From the NCBI GenBank assembly GCA_905183005.1, contig CAJJDO010000001.1, positions 1,040,278 to 1,104,277 on the forward strand: a stretch of DNA of 64,000 bases. Direction: 5' to 3'. The notes under the pieces are model-generated. The model ran no database searches and was not told the origin of the DNA. It saw nothing but the letters and a program-made list of their open reading frames with translations. This stretch comes from Paramecium pentaurelia. Its lineage: Eukaryota; Ciliophora; Oligohymenophorea; Peniculida; Parameciidae. Of this stretch, positions 37,147 to 48,984 are shown piece after piece. Position 1 is the first letter of the stretch. Every line of letters starts with the position of its first letter. The translations under genes and the position numbers were made by a program.

Positions 37147-38388
37147 TAATTTATTTTTTCAATATTAATATTTTATTATATTTTTTATCATTTTTACAAT
37201 TATCTAATCATATATACATTTAGTTTATAATAATCAGATCTTAAAAGCAATCCTTTTTCAATTTGAATAATTTTGAAAAATCATCAAAATTATCAAATCG
37301 AATCCATTTTCTCTATTGGTATATATCCCTTTCTAATTTTGGTAATAATCAATTATATAATTGTTTTAAGAATACATTTATCATTTTACCAATACCAATG
37401 ATTTTAATTGATTACTTAAATAACAATAATTTTACTAAAATAAACTAAATTATAAAATGATATATTTAATAGATAAAGCTATTAAGTTAATAAAAAAGTT
37501 GCAAATAATTCTAAAGGGAAAATTACAATATAAATTTCAACTGTTTTTTTATATAGTTATTAGGTATTTTTTGAAATTAAATGAACCTATGTTTCTTTTT
37601 AATTATTTTTTTTTCAAAATTAATTTTTGGAATTATATTAATTAACATATCATTTTTTGCCAGTGTTATGTAAAATAAAATTTATTTAATTTTAAAAGTA
37701 ATTAGATATAAAATTATTGAATAAATCTAAAATCTAATATTAAAATGATATAAATTATAATTCATTTTAAATCAATTATATTAATTTTTTTAATTATTAT
37801 AATTGTTTCTTCATTTTTTGAATGATTTTATTATGTAAATAAAGAAAAAAATATTTTTTTTAATTTATTTTATCTTAATATAATCTATTAAGTCTTAGAT
37901 TTTATAATAATAATTGTTTTTAATAAGGTTGCATTAAAATTGTTGTATCTAGAGAAATATTGATAAATTCTTTTATTAAATGTAGAATATTTCAAAAGTA
38001 TTACTACATTAAAAAAATACTGGATAAAGTTCAATAGACAAAAATGGTGTTTATTGTGTGTGTCTTTTAAATTAGTAATTTAGTGATAAATAATAGAGGA
38101 TTATAGATAGTTAATATTTTGAATGTCAATGAAGATTTTTGAATATTAATTTAGAGTTAGTTAGAATTCTAATTTATTGATTAACAAATTCAAAAATATG
38201 GAATTATAAGAATATGGAAATGTCATATAAATGGATTTTATAAATACTTAACTTATAGATATAAAGAAATAAGTTTGGTGCTTATAGTAGCTGAAGATTC
38301 ATAATAGATAAAAGTTCTTATAATTTTAGATTTAGATTTAAAAGGATATTTAATTGAGTCAGATTAAAATAATCACTTAATATTAAAA
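37147..38388. other. long intergenic region; open frame just before the VWA gene
   Basis: About 1.2 kb. From 37147 to about 38120 I see only A+T-rich sequence with short random frames. From roughly 38140 to 38388 the frame of the downstream VWA gene stays open upstream of its ATG, with some protein-like codons (YRYKEISLVLIVAEDSQQ), but no ATG or intron clearly attaches it. Confidence 0.5.
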
Positions 38389-40086
38389 ATGGGAAACCAA
38401 TGTACAGGGATTGATGATTTTTAAGGACAATAATTTGCCCCAAATATATCAGCTTAAGATGAAGTGTTTGTTGAAGGAAGAGTTCCAATAGTTGGTTAGA
38501 ATCCTAGCCGATTTAATGACGATGATATGATAGTAAGCATCATTCTATAAGTTGTAGACAGTGTATTAATCAAACAATAATAGATTAAATTATGGGAGAA
38601 ATTCTCTAGGCTAAGGGTATATGACAGCCTAGAAATATAATCTAAGGGATAACATCTCTATTTAAGCATCTTCACAAGTATAAGTGATTCTATAATAAAT
38701 TAGGGATTGAGAAATTAAGGAAATGCTGCTCTAATGATAACAATTAAAAGTAATGATATATTATTGATCAATTAAAGAGGTCAAGAGTGTTTAAGATAAG
38801 GAATTGACTTGGTATTTGAAAATTTATAATTTAGGTTTGTTTAATCGATCATAGTGGTAGTATGCAAGGAGAAAAAATAAAGCTGGTTAGAAAAACTTTA
38901 AAATAAATGTTAACATTTTTATAGCCAGTTGATAGATTATGTTTGATAATGTTTGATTGCAGATGTTACAGATTAACAAGATTAATGAAAGTGACTTAAG
39001 AAAATGTTTAAAAATTTAGAATAGCAATATCATCACTTTAAGCAAGAGGTGGAACTGATATTGGGAATGGTATGAAGATGGCCTTATCAATATTAAAACA
39101 TAGAAAATATAAGAATCCTGTATCAGCAATATTTTTGTTATCAGATGGAGTAGATGAAGGAGCTGAAGAGAGAGTAAGAGATGATTTAATCTAATATAAT
39201 ATTCGTGATTCTTTTACAATAAAAACATTTGGTTTTGGAAGAGATTGTTGTCCAAAAATAATGTCAGAAATAGCTCATTATAAAGAAGGATAATTTTATT
39301 TTGTACCAAATCTTACAAATATTGATGAATGTTTTGCTGAAGCATTAGGTGGTCTAGTGTCAGTTGTTGCAAATCATGTTCAATTATCTGTATAACCTAT
39401 GAATTCAAATAAAATATAAATTAAGAAAGCATATGGAGATAAATGGACATATGATTCTTGGAAAGGTGCATTTACACTTTACTAACCACATCTACTATCT
39501 GGTGTTAGAAAAGATTATATTTTTGAAGTAGCAGATTAGAAAACTTCTGGTAAATAAGAAATTAGAGTTCTTTTATAAGCTGATCCAGTTGAGGGTGGGG
39601 ATAAAGTTACTATTGAATAAATTATTGAACTGAAAAATTCAGATTTATCAAATGAAGTTCTTCCTAATTATTATAGAGTAAAAGGTGCAGAATGTTTTGA
39701 ATAAGCAAGATTATATGCAGAATAAGGTTAATATTAAGCAAGTTAATAAATTCTTAAAAATATTAATTCAGAAATTAAATTGTAAAACTTTAGTGATCCA
39801 AATTTATAAGTTGTTTAAACTGATATTGAAATGGCTAGCAATTTTTGTTATCCTGGGTACTTTTAATAATTATTTTAGTCAATTTGAAAATGAGGGTAGA
39901 CATCATATGCATTAATTACATATTGTTCATATGTATCAAAAATCTAGAGGTGTTCAAATTAATTAAAATTAAGATGGTCAAATTATTAGTCTAGATTGTT
40001 AATATTAAAATAATTTACAAAAATAATTTAAGGATTAAACTAGATAAATAAAGTAAAATGATCCTAACTATTGGAAAGATTGTTGA
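38389..40086 (+). CDS. von Willebrand factor A domain protein
   Basis: A 550-residue protein whose middle is a VWA domain with a complete MIDAS motif: DHSGSMQGEK, then ARGGTDIGNGM and LLSDGVDEGAEERV. A strand-rich region follows (KIQIKKAYGDKWTYDSWKGA), then helical sequence. This layout is common in ciliates and plants, where VWA proteins act as metal-dependent adhesion or ubiquitin-ligase-linked proteins. N-terminus MGNQCTG could be myristoylated and palmitoylated. Introns are 38812-38834 and 39857-39878. The N-terminal 130 residues translate without stops, but their codon use is less convincing, and further introns may hide there. Confidence 0.82.
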
Positions 40087-40322
40087 TTAATTTTAATTTA
40101 AATTTATCTAAAATAAACAAAATAAATTGTATAATTCTCTTTTTTTTACTTTATTAGCCATTCATAAAAACTTATTCAAAATTTTTATATGTTATATTTT
40201 TTATAGTAAAAATTACTTCTTTCTTTATGATATTTAAATTTATATTAAATATCCATATTAAAAATAATAATATTATTTTTTCTAAATTTTCTTAATTAAA
40301 TCTATTCAAATATAAAATATTA

Positions 40323-41174
40323 TCATAATTTTTTTATTTGACATTATTTATTTGTTTATTCTATAAATTTCTCCATTAACTCTTATGTAAGATCTTTTAA
40401 TTGAAAATACATTTGGAAATTTTATTCAACTTGCGATAAACTCAAATTCTCTCTATTAATAAAGTATTAAATTAAATATCTTTAAATAAATTAATTTTTT
40501 GAATTTGTTTCAATCTCTGATCTTACTTAAATCTCTGCATTGAATTTTGAACCATTATAACAAACTAACTAAACTCTCAACTTTTTATTAGAAAATGTAT
40601 TAGAAATCTAATTTTATATAAATTAATTTTCCAAGCCCCATCCAAATGGAAATGACTAATTTCTTAGTAAGTTATGAATCATCATGTCTTAATTTATACC
40701 AAACATTTTCAACCAGGAATCATTTACTATTCGAAGACAACCAATAATATTTTGATTAGGATTTATGATGAATTCAAATTTTTCTAAAGGAACTTCTTTT
40801 TATTATACACATTCTAATGTTCTTTGTGTATCATAACTATATATATTTGTAGAAACCTAATCTAAATTTATATAAAATGGAAAGTCTTTCTTGATATCAA
40901 GTAAATTAGCTTCCTTAAAAGGTATACATTTTACTATTATTTCATGTTTTTATTGCTATATTGAAACAATTTTGAAAGAATTGTTAAATACATCACTTTC
41001 CAAATAGCCCATTAAACAAGAACTTCTTTTGGATGGTCTAGAATGTTCATTTTATTATTTTTTCTCTACATCCTTAGAGCAAGTCAACTCCAATAGATAT
41101 TTAACTTCATCATTTTATGAAGGAGACACATTCTAATGATTGGATGTATTCTAATTTATTGCTTTTGACTTCAT
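40323..41174 (-). CDS. hypothetical protein, PAS-like core, paralogue of next gene
   Basis: A 283-residue protein without introns. The middle segment GCLRIVNDSWLKMFGI followed by MMIH has the look of a PAS fold core, and the stretch CYNGSKFNAEIQV further on fits the last strands of such a domain. The neighbouring upstream gene (41631-42653) has the same two blocks in the same order, so these are diverged tandem duplicates. No DNA-binding or kinase domain is visible. The stop is TGA at 40323-40325. Confidence 0.6.
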
Positions 41175-41630
41175 TTTCTTTATTTTTTTGTTTGTACCAA
41201 CTTATTTGTGAGACAAATCATAGTGCTAACTGAATACATGATTCATTTTTAGAAATTGTGTTCAAAATATTAAATATAAATCATTTTCTAAAATATCTTG
41301 TTATTTAGCTTTATGATATAGCTTAATAAATGATTTTGAATTACAGAGTTAAAAAAGATTAAAAAAAAATTCACATTCTAATTAAAGTTTATAAATGCTT
41401 AATTATTAAATTTAGATATTATTATGTTATTATAATTAATAGCAATATAACATGATAAATGTATTTAGGATTTTAGTTGAAAGTGGAAATCCTTTTTGAA
41501 TTACATAAATATTAAATTAACGAAATTACAATCAACTTTCCTTTTTAGAATAAGGAATATAAAGATAATATTAAATATAATATATCAAGATTCTGAAAAT
41601 TAAGATAAATTTGCAGAATCATTTTACATA

Positions 41631-42653
41631 TCAAAAATTTAATTACTTGAATCTGCAGTTTCTATTGCACAAAATTTATTAAGAATCTTCCGATATTAAT
41701 CTTGTTCTTAACTTATCTTAATTAAACCATTTTTCATTGAAATATTCTTCTTAATTTCTCATTACTCTCTATTTTGTTAACCATCTTGGATCACAATCAT
41801 ATATATAATAAGCATATTCATAATAAGCATTCTGTTCTTCATTATAAGTAAAAAAGCTTTTATTCTAAACTCGAGAATGAAATATCTAACCATTATAATT
41901 CATGACTTCCCTTGTTCTTATATCTTATTTCAAATTCCCTTCAAATAATCCAGAAAGAATCTCTGAAACATCATCATAAGGATCTATATAAGTTGAAAAG
42001 GGTAATATGCTTGTTGATAGTACATGATCCTCTAACATTAAATAACTTATTCCTAATAAATCCATAAATTTGTCATTGATAACTCTTTAAATTGTAGTGC
42101 ATACACCGTTTTTTAATTTATACAAATAACAAGTGAATGGCTAATCCAACTATAATTCGAAATCTTCTATTATTTTTTCTTTCGTTTACTTATAAGTATT
42201 TATATCTAAATTCCTTGTATTAAAAGCAGAAAAGCTTTATGCTAGTCTAGGATTACATGATTAAATTTTTTAAAAGAATTATTCAAAAGGTGTAAATGGA
42301 TTATCAATTGTTTCTAGAGTGAATATAGTCAAATTATTTTTCTTATCAATTCTAATTACCTTATAGTTATATGAATGAGGATCAACTGACAAACTACCTA
42401 ATTTAGCTTGATATTTGAAATCATTTGGAAACTAAATATTTGAGTAGAGTCTTATAACTTATTTTTCTGCTATTTAGGGAGGAATATTGAAATATACTTC
42501 CAAATAGTCTCTCAGTTTTTCTGTATTAATATTTGATCCAAATTTAAATTCCACTGTATATTAATTTCTTCTTTTTGGCTTTCGAATAGTTTTCTTCTGT
42601 AAACAGCTACTTTCTTCCACAATTTCCTAATAATTTTTAGCTATAATAGACAT
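41631..42653 (-). CDS. hypothetical protein, PAS-like core, paralogue of previous gene
   Basis: A 340-residue protein. Its N-terminus has a basic patch (QKKTIRKPKRRNQ) that could bind nucleic acid or be a nuclear signal. A PAS-like core follows: TTIQRVINDKFMDLLGISYL, then MNYNGQIFHSRVQ, which align with the blocks of the gene at 40323-41174. The C-terminus is rich in tyrosine and aspartate. No intron is needed. Tandem orientation and about 450 bp between them support local duplication. A role in light, redox or transcriptional sensing is only a guess from the fold. Confidence 0.6.
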
Positions 42654-43687
42654 TATAATAAATAATTTGTAATTAAATACATGATAACACTTAAGATCTT
42701 ACAGATTATTAATAAATTAAGAGAACCATTATAATCACAATTTAACAAAATATATTATAATCAATAATATATAAAATTATAAATGACCATTTCAATATCT
42801 GTTTATTAAATTCTTATTCAATTACAAAACATCATTTTTAGTAACAATATTATACTATACTATTTTAAATCAACATTCTTAAATTAAGGTTAATAAAAAT
42901 AAATGTATGCATTTTTTCCTAAATGGGATAATAATTTAATTAATTTAGTTAATTGAATTTTAATAAAAAATGGAATTTCTAGAATAAATTATATTCATAT
43001 CAAACTAAAATTCATTTGAGCCTTATCAATACTAATTTTTCAAACATAATTATTTAATTGCAAAGTATTTATCACACTTTTATTAGAAATAAAATCAAAT
43101 AAGAATTAAACTATTAAATTCATCCGTCTTTTTCTGTAAAATCTTATTTTATTATAATTTATATGTATTTTTTTTAAAGAATTCAATATTTGATCAAGAT
43201 CGAAAATAGTAATGTGATGTATTTTTCATATTTAAAATTAATAATAAAATTATTGTATAAAGTTCAAGAAGTTTATAAGTAGATCTACAATAAAAATAAT
43301 AAATTAATAAAATTTAAATCTCTTTGAAAATATTCAATATAAATTACTAACTACCTTAAACTAAATGTAAGATAGATTAAATTAATTAAACTAAAAAAAA
43401 TGGATTAAGACTTAATTCATAAATTAGTAAAATCAATCCTTAATATCTAATAAACTAAATATTCTTAAAATTCAATTTAAACTATGTTAGAATCAATTCT
43501 TATATGTATTATTCTAATATTACATTTTAAATTAATAAAAATTCTTTTAAAGATGATTAATTTATAATTCAATTTTAACTCAAGAATGGATAAATAAATT
43601 CAAAGCAAGATAAGGTAATTAAATAACAATATTATTTAAATTTCAACCATAATGTAGTGTTATATGTTTATATAATAATAAAATATA
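42654..43687. other. A+T-rich intergenic region
   Basis: About 1 kb between two - strand genes. A + strand frame from 43400 stays open past 43687, but it runs antisense into the STPG gene and has poor codon use. Nothing else protein-like, structured or repeated is visible. Confidence 0.55.
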
Positions 43688-45368
43688 TCATTTATGAAAT
43701 TTATCAAATTGTGTTAATGAAGTTTCTAATTAGTCTTTTTATTTTTCAAAATGATATTTTGGTATTAAACCAATTGTTGTTCCAATTTTATAAGAGCCAG
43801 GGCCCACATCTTCTGGTTCTCTAACTGGAAATCTTGCAGCTTTAGGCATACTAAAAATTTATTAAAAGAATACCTTATTCTTGGACCCGATTATGATGGT
43901 AGAGCAATATAACTTCCAGGTCCAATTTCTTTAAATTTAGAAATTGTTGGATCACTTCTATTACTTAAACCCATAAAAGGAGTAGCAGTTTTTGGAACAG
44001 TATAATGATAAGGTGGTTTATAATTAGATTATGAGCCATATTTATAATCGTAATCAGGTTCATAATTGCCAGGAGAAGGATTTTAATTGATATTTTATTT
44101 TTCGTTTTTTTATCTCATAGAATATTTAGGACCTCCTAAAGTTGAAAATCCAATTTTTTCAATTTCTTCTTGTTTTTATTATTCAGTTTTTTCAGGAAGT
44201 TCAATGTTTTCCTCTTATGCTAATTCATATCTCTTTGCAACACCAAAACCATGTTAATTTTCAATAGGAATCTCTTTAGGTTTGATAGTGTCTGTATTTT
44301 ATATATATTAACCAGGACCTGGTTTGAGTGTTGATTCTCTAGTGACCAAATCTTATCTTTTATCTTTAGGCATTGAGATGTATTTACTATTAGATGGCAA
44401 TTTTTGATTATAAGCTAAGTATTAATAAATAGGTACTTCCAGGGCCAGGAACATAGAAATCTGATGTTTTAAAAGGAATGTATTTATGTCCAATACTAAA
44501 CGCTTTTTTAACATTAACATTCTTAGGAGCATAGGCCCCAGGACCAGGAATTTCCGAAGATCTATAATATTACCTTTCACTTTTTGGGAATGATATAGTT
44601 AAGCCTTTGGGAAGTTCATTTGGTTGATATTATCCAGGACCAAGATCAATTGATTTAGGCAATACATTTTTAGGTGCTGAACCAAATCCAGTTTTTCTAT
44701 GTTTAGTATCTTACCAACTTGTTGCAGTTCTAAATTAGCTGAAAGTTTCAGAATTGTAATATTTATCAGGTGAAGGTCCATCTTTTGTCCAATTAAAAGT
44801 TTCCTTATATCCAAATGATATGGGAGCTTAAGATTTCCCAGGTATATTTGGATTATAAGAACCAGGACTTTAATATATATCTATGCATATACCCTATAGG
44901 ATCTTCTCTAAATTGTTGTTCTTTACCATTCACCCATGTAGGATGAGTGTCAATTTCCCCATTAGGTTTTATTTTGCCTAAAGAGGTTTGAATAGTAAAT
45001 TAAGCCTTTTTTTTTTCTTATTATGTTTTGTCTGAAATATTTTTGATATTTTCTTCATCTAAAATAAGTTATTTATGAAGATTATATTATCCAACAGGAG
45101 GATTTGTTGACTTTATTGGTTTAATTCTGTCATCTCTAGGAAAATTAGATCTTGTAGATTTTTATTAACTTTGTCGTAATTTTTCAGTTATCCTAAGTGT
45201 CTCTTCAAATCTCTCACACATTGTAGCTTATTCTGTTTTTGATTAAACTTTATCATCTCTTTTCACCCAATCTGTTCGTTCAGATGAACCAAATGTATAA
45301 GCTCCTCCAAATTGATATCCTAAAGGTGTGTTCCCTTAAAAGTTCTAATCACTATTATTAAAAAACAT
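43688..45368 (-). CDS. STPG/SHIPPO-repeat ciliary protein (first of two)
   Basis: A 536-residue protein built from repeated proline-glycine-proline motifs of the SHIPPO/STPG (ODF3-like) type: GPGSYNPN, GPGQYQPN, PGPGAYAPK, PGPGTYNQK, PGPGQYIQ, SPGNYEPD, GPGSYIAL and GPGSYKIG. Each starts a segment with a central hydrophobic-glycine turn such as TGFGSAPK or KAFSIG. Proteins of this class lie along ciliary microtubules and sperm outer dense fibres. Introns are 44868-44892 (ends AAG), 44415-44436 and 43851-43873. A second STPG gene lies at 54089-55546, with a different repeat order, so they are not a recent copy. Confidence 0.88.
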
Positions 45369-45408
45369 AAAAATTATTCAAAATAAATAAATTATAAAAG
45401 AATTTATT

Positions 45409-47098
45409 TCATAAGTCTTCATCACTACTTTCTTCTTAAAGCTCTCTAGTATTTGTTGTATCCTATCGAGCAATTCCTTGTAAAAAATAAAAAATTTATG
45501 AAACTCTCGAAAACTATGTTCTATTTCTTGATAATGAGATTAAATCAATTAAATTTTCTTTTAATTATTATCTTTCCCTTAAAACATCATTATTTTTAGA
45601 CTATTACTGAACATAAATCAATAATTCATGTGATATAGGATGAAACCTTAAACAGGTTATTTCTTTATTTTATTCTGAAACCTCAATTCAATATAATAAT
45701 ATACTTAGAGTATTTCAATAGGTTATTCTGATTTTTGTATATGCCATATAAACAATTTGCCAGAGTCTGTTCCTGCAGCAACCAAATAATTATTATACCC
45801 TCCATAATGATATTTAATTGACCTAATAAAACTATCTGAATTTGCATTTAATATTTTTATTATTTGTAGGGTCTAAATACTATATAAGTATAATTATGGT
45901 AAATAATCATTAACATATACAATTAATTATTCAAACGATTTATTCACCTAAGAATTAATATTAATTTAATTTTTTGTACTTGTTTAGATTATTAAATTCT
46001 TAGAATATAATTAATATAAGGTAATCTTATTTTAACTAACAATAAGCATCTGCTCTTTTTATTGATTACTATGTATATCAATAAGATTTTCTTCAATTTT
46101 TAAACCGCTTTTCCTTTCATTTTCATTCCATTCATATAACCATCCATCTGTTGAAATTGAATAAATATCATATTCATTATTTTGCTTCTTTCTTTATGGA
46201 TCACATAAAACAAAATTAAAAGATTTCACTATAGCATTGTGGCCTTGAAGTCTATACTTCCTTTTGTTAATCAATTGATAAATAAATAAAGTATAATCCT
46301 CTGATGAACTGCCTATGTATTTATTACAAGGTGAGAATAATAAATTAGTAATTACTTTTGAGTGTACCTCTTATAATTTATCTATTTCTTTTATTGAATC
46401 ATTATTATTGATTTCGTAAATTAAAATTGTTTGTCCAATAACCTAAGCCAAATATCCTCCATTGTCTGAAAAAGTACATATAGAAACATTTTTGTTTCTA
46501 ATCTTGTGTTTAAATTACTAGTCGCAGATATGTTTTTATAAGATAGGATAATCCTATTATAGATGATTATGCCATTTGCATTCCAAAATCTCATTCGATT
46601 TTGCTTATTGGATTAAGGTTATTAATCTATTGGGTTCAAATAAACCTAATTCTTGGAAACAATGAGATATAATTTCATCAATAAGTTATTATTCTCCTTT
46701 TAATTTAAGATCCTATTGAAAAATCATTGAGCCATATAAGTATTTTTAATTTTCATCTAAGTATAATTCTTATATCCCATACCTTAACAAAATCTGGATA
46801 TCTAATTCCTCAATATTTATACAGCTTCCTAATAATTTTGACTTAGGATAAGCTGAATATAGTGTTGTTCCAGGAGTAGAAGCATGCATTAATTTTTGGT
46901 CTAAGTGCCAACATATATGTCCAAAATTGACTCTAAGTCTTTAAAATTATATGATTTGATGGATTGGGTAATTCTAGACAAATTTGGTGGATCTAATTAA
47001 ATTTGTGATTATTTTTGTAAGTTTTCAAATGTTTTATTGTAATTTGAGTATTTTAAGAATTAGAGAAAGAGTTTAATTTTATCTTCTCTGCTGCTCAT
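45409..47098 (-). CDS. WD40-repeat protein, WDR26/Gid7-like
   Basis: About 541 residues. The segment RLITLIQQAKSNEILECKWH, followed by a short loop and HICDQQFKHKI, matches the linker of WDR26 (Gid7) just before its WD40 propeller, where the human protein has RLxTLxxQA, C, HN and HVC. Propeller units follow (CTFSDNGGYLAQV, LFSPCNKYIGSSSEDYTLFI, YSISTDGWLYEW, LVAAGTDSGKLFIW). WDR26 is a subunit of the CTLH/GID ubiquitin ligase. One intron is clear (45682-45704, ends GAG). Near 46939-46979 the frame must shift, and the only GT...AG candidate is 41 nt, unusually long. The N-terminal part resembles a LisH region. Confidence 0.72.
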
Positions 47099-47141
47099 TT
47101 TATATTTGATTAAAATTTTCTTTTTTTAATTGACATTAATA

Positions 47142-48906
47142 ATGGATATCGTAGGAGTAAACTATAGTTTAATCATTAGAACGTGTTACCATAGGTTTTG
47201 AAGGATGAAGCTACAGAAGACAAAGGCGAGATGGCCAGATTGGTATTATTTGAGTTTAAAAATGTAAGTAAAGTTTTGTAGGCGCAATAGCAGTGGCTGA
47301 TTTAGTAAAGACAACTTTAGGTCCAAAAGGAATGGTATGATATTTTTATTAAGAGATAGGATAAAATATTGAAACCTACAGGACCTGGTTAAGAGATGAC
47401 TCATATCACTGTTACTAATGATGGTGCTACAATTTTAAAATCTATGTATGTTGAGAACCCAGCTGCTAAGATTCTAATTGAGATTAGCAAGACTCAAGAT
47501 GAAGAAGTAGGAGATGGGACAACTACTGTAGCAGTATTGGCTGGTGAATTGTTAAGAGAAGGAGAGAAATTAATTTAAAAAAGAATTCATCCACAACATG
47601 TTATAGCAGGATGGAGAATAGCAAGAGATGTGGCATTAAAGAGATTAAGAGACATTTGTAATTATTTTAACAATCAAATATAGCAAGTGAAAATGATATT
47701 AAATCTTAAGAATTCCATAATGATTTAGTAAAGATTGCAAGAACAACTTTGAGTTCAAAATTAATCACATAAGACAGAGATTATTTTGCTGATTTGTGTG
47801 TCAAAGCAGTTTTGAGATTGAAGGGATCTTCTAATTTGGATTACATCTAAATTATTAAACTTCCAGGAGGAACTATTAGAGATTCATATTTAGATGATGG
47901 ATTTATTCTTAAGAAATAAATAACTATAGGTTGTAAAAGAAGAATTGAAAATGCTAAAATCTTGGTTGCTAATACAGCCATGGATTATGATAAAATTAAG
48001 ATTTATGGTACTAAAGTCAAAGTGAACTCTATGGACAAAGTAGCTGAAATTGAAGCAGCAGAAAAAGAAAAGATGAAAAATAAAGTTGATAAGATTCTTA
48101 AATATCAACCAACAGTCTTCGTAAATAGACAACTTATTTATAATTATCCTGAATAATTATTAGCTGATTCTAACATTACTGTTATTGAACATGCTGATTT
48201 TGAAGGTATGGAAAGAGTGGCTGCTGCTACAGGAGCAGAAATATTGTCAACATTCGATGCTCCTGAAAGAAGAGATTAAGTATTAGGACATTGTGATTTA
48301 ATTGAAGAAATTATGATTGGAGAAGAAAAGGTATAATTATTATTATATATTTATAGATGATCAAATTCACAGGTTGCAAAAAGAATGAAGCTTGCACAAT
48401 AGTATTAAGAGGTTCTTCCATTCATATTTTGGATGAAGTAGATAGATCAATTCATGATGTTTTATGTGTTTTAACTACAACAGTCAAAAATAGAAGAGTT
48501 GTTTGGGGAGGTGGTAATTCAGAAATGCAAATGGCAGCTGCATGTGAAGAAGAAGCCAAGAAAGTTTAAGGAAAATAAGCTTTAGCTATAGAGGCATATG
48601 CTAGAGCCTTGAGATAGATTCCTACAATCATCTGTGATAATGGAGGTATTAATATAGATTCATTAAAAATTAGGATATGATTCAGCTGAATTAATTTAAA
48701 ATTTCAATGTGGAATTATAAAAAGGTAATTTAACATCTGGATTAAATATGAATGATGGAACCATTGGAGACATGTAAGAATTAGGAGTTAAAGAGTGTAT
48801 GAGAGTTAAAGAATAAGCAGTAATGGCAGCTAGTGAAGCAGCTGAATTAATTATGAGAGTGGATGATATTGTAAAATGTGCACCAAGAAAAAGAGATAGA
48901 GCATGA
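47142..48906 (+). CDS. CCT2: chaperonin TCP-1/CCT subunit beta
   Basis: A 534-residue subunit of the cytosolic chaperonin that folds tubulin and actin. ATP-site motifs are in place: VKTTLGPKGMDKIL, VTNDGATILKSM, VGDGTTTVAVLAGELL and VWGGGNSEMQMA. KRRIENAKILVANTAMDYDK and the C-terminal PRKRDRA region assign it to the beta subunit. Six introns: 47151-47179, 47243-47268 (ends AAG), 47335-47359, 47658-47683, 48331-48356 and 48646-48673. The gene starts 43 bp from the divergent WDR26-like start, so they share a promoter region, and stops 78 bp before the end of the convergent kinase. Confidence 0.97.
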
Positions 48907-48984
48907 TATTTATTTATTAAGTATTTAATAAGATTAAATTATACAGCTAAATATAATGTAAGGATCTAAAATCAATACTCAATT

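Noticed and set aside
37263..37645. Two short + strand frames of about 60 codons
   Set aside because: Low-complexity, isoleucine/asparagine/phenylalanine-rich translations typical of A+T-rich intergenic DNA, with no start context or partners.
43400..43720. 105-codon + strand frame MDQDLIHKLVKSIL...
   Set aside because: With only TGA as stop such frames are expected by chance in A+T-rich DNA. It overlaps the STPG gene antisense and lacks protein-like composition after the first 35 codons.
46750..46930. Alternative frame in the WDR26-like gene reading like a CTLH helix (LLLLEQHYIQLILSQNYQEA)
   Set aside because: It uses CTT/CTA/CTC/CTG leucines, rare in this genome, and ends in TGA. The other frame has natural codons and continues into the WDR26 linker and propeller.
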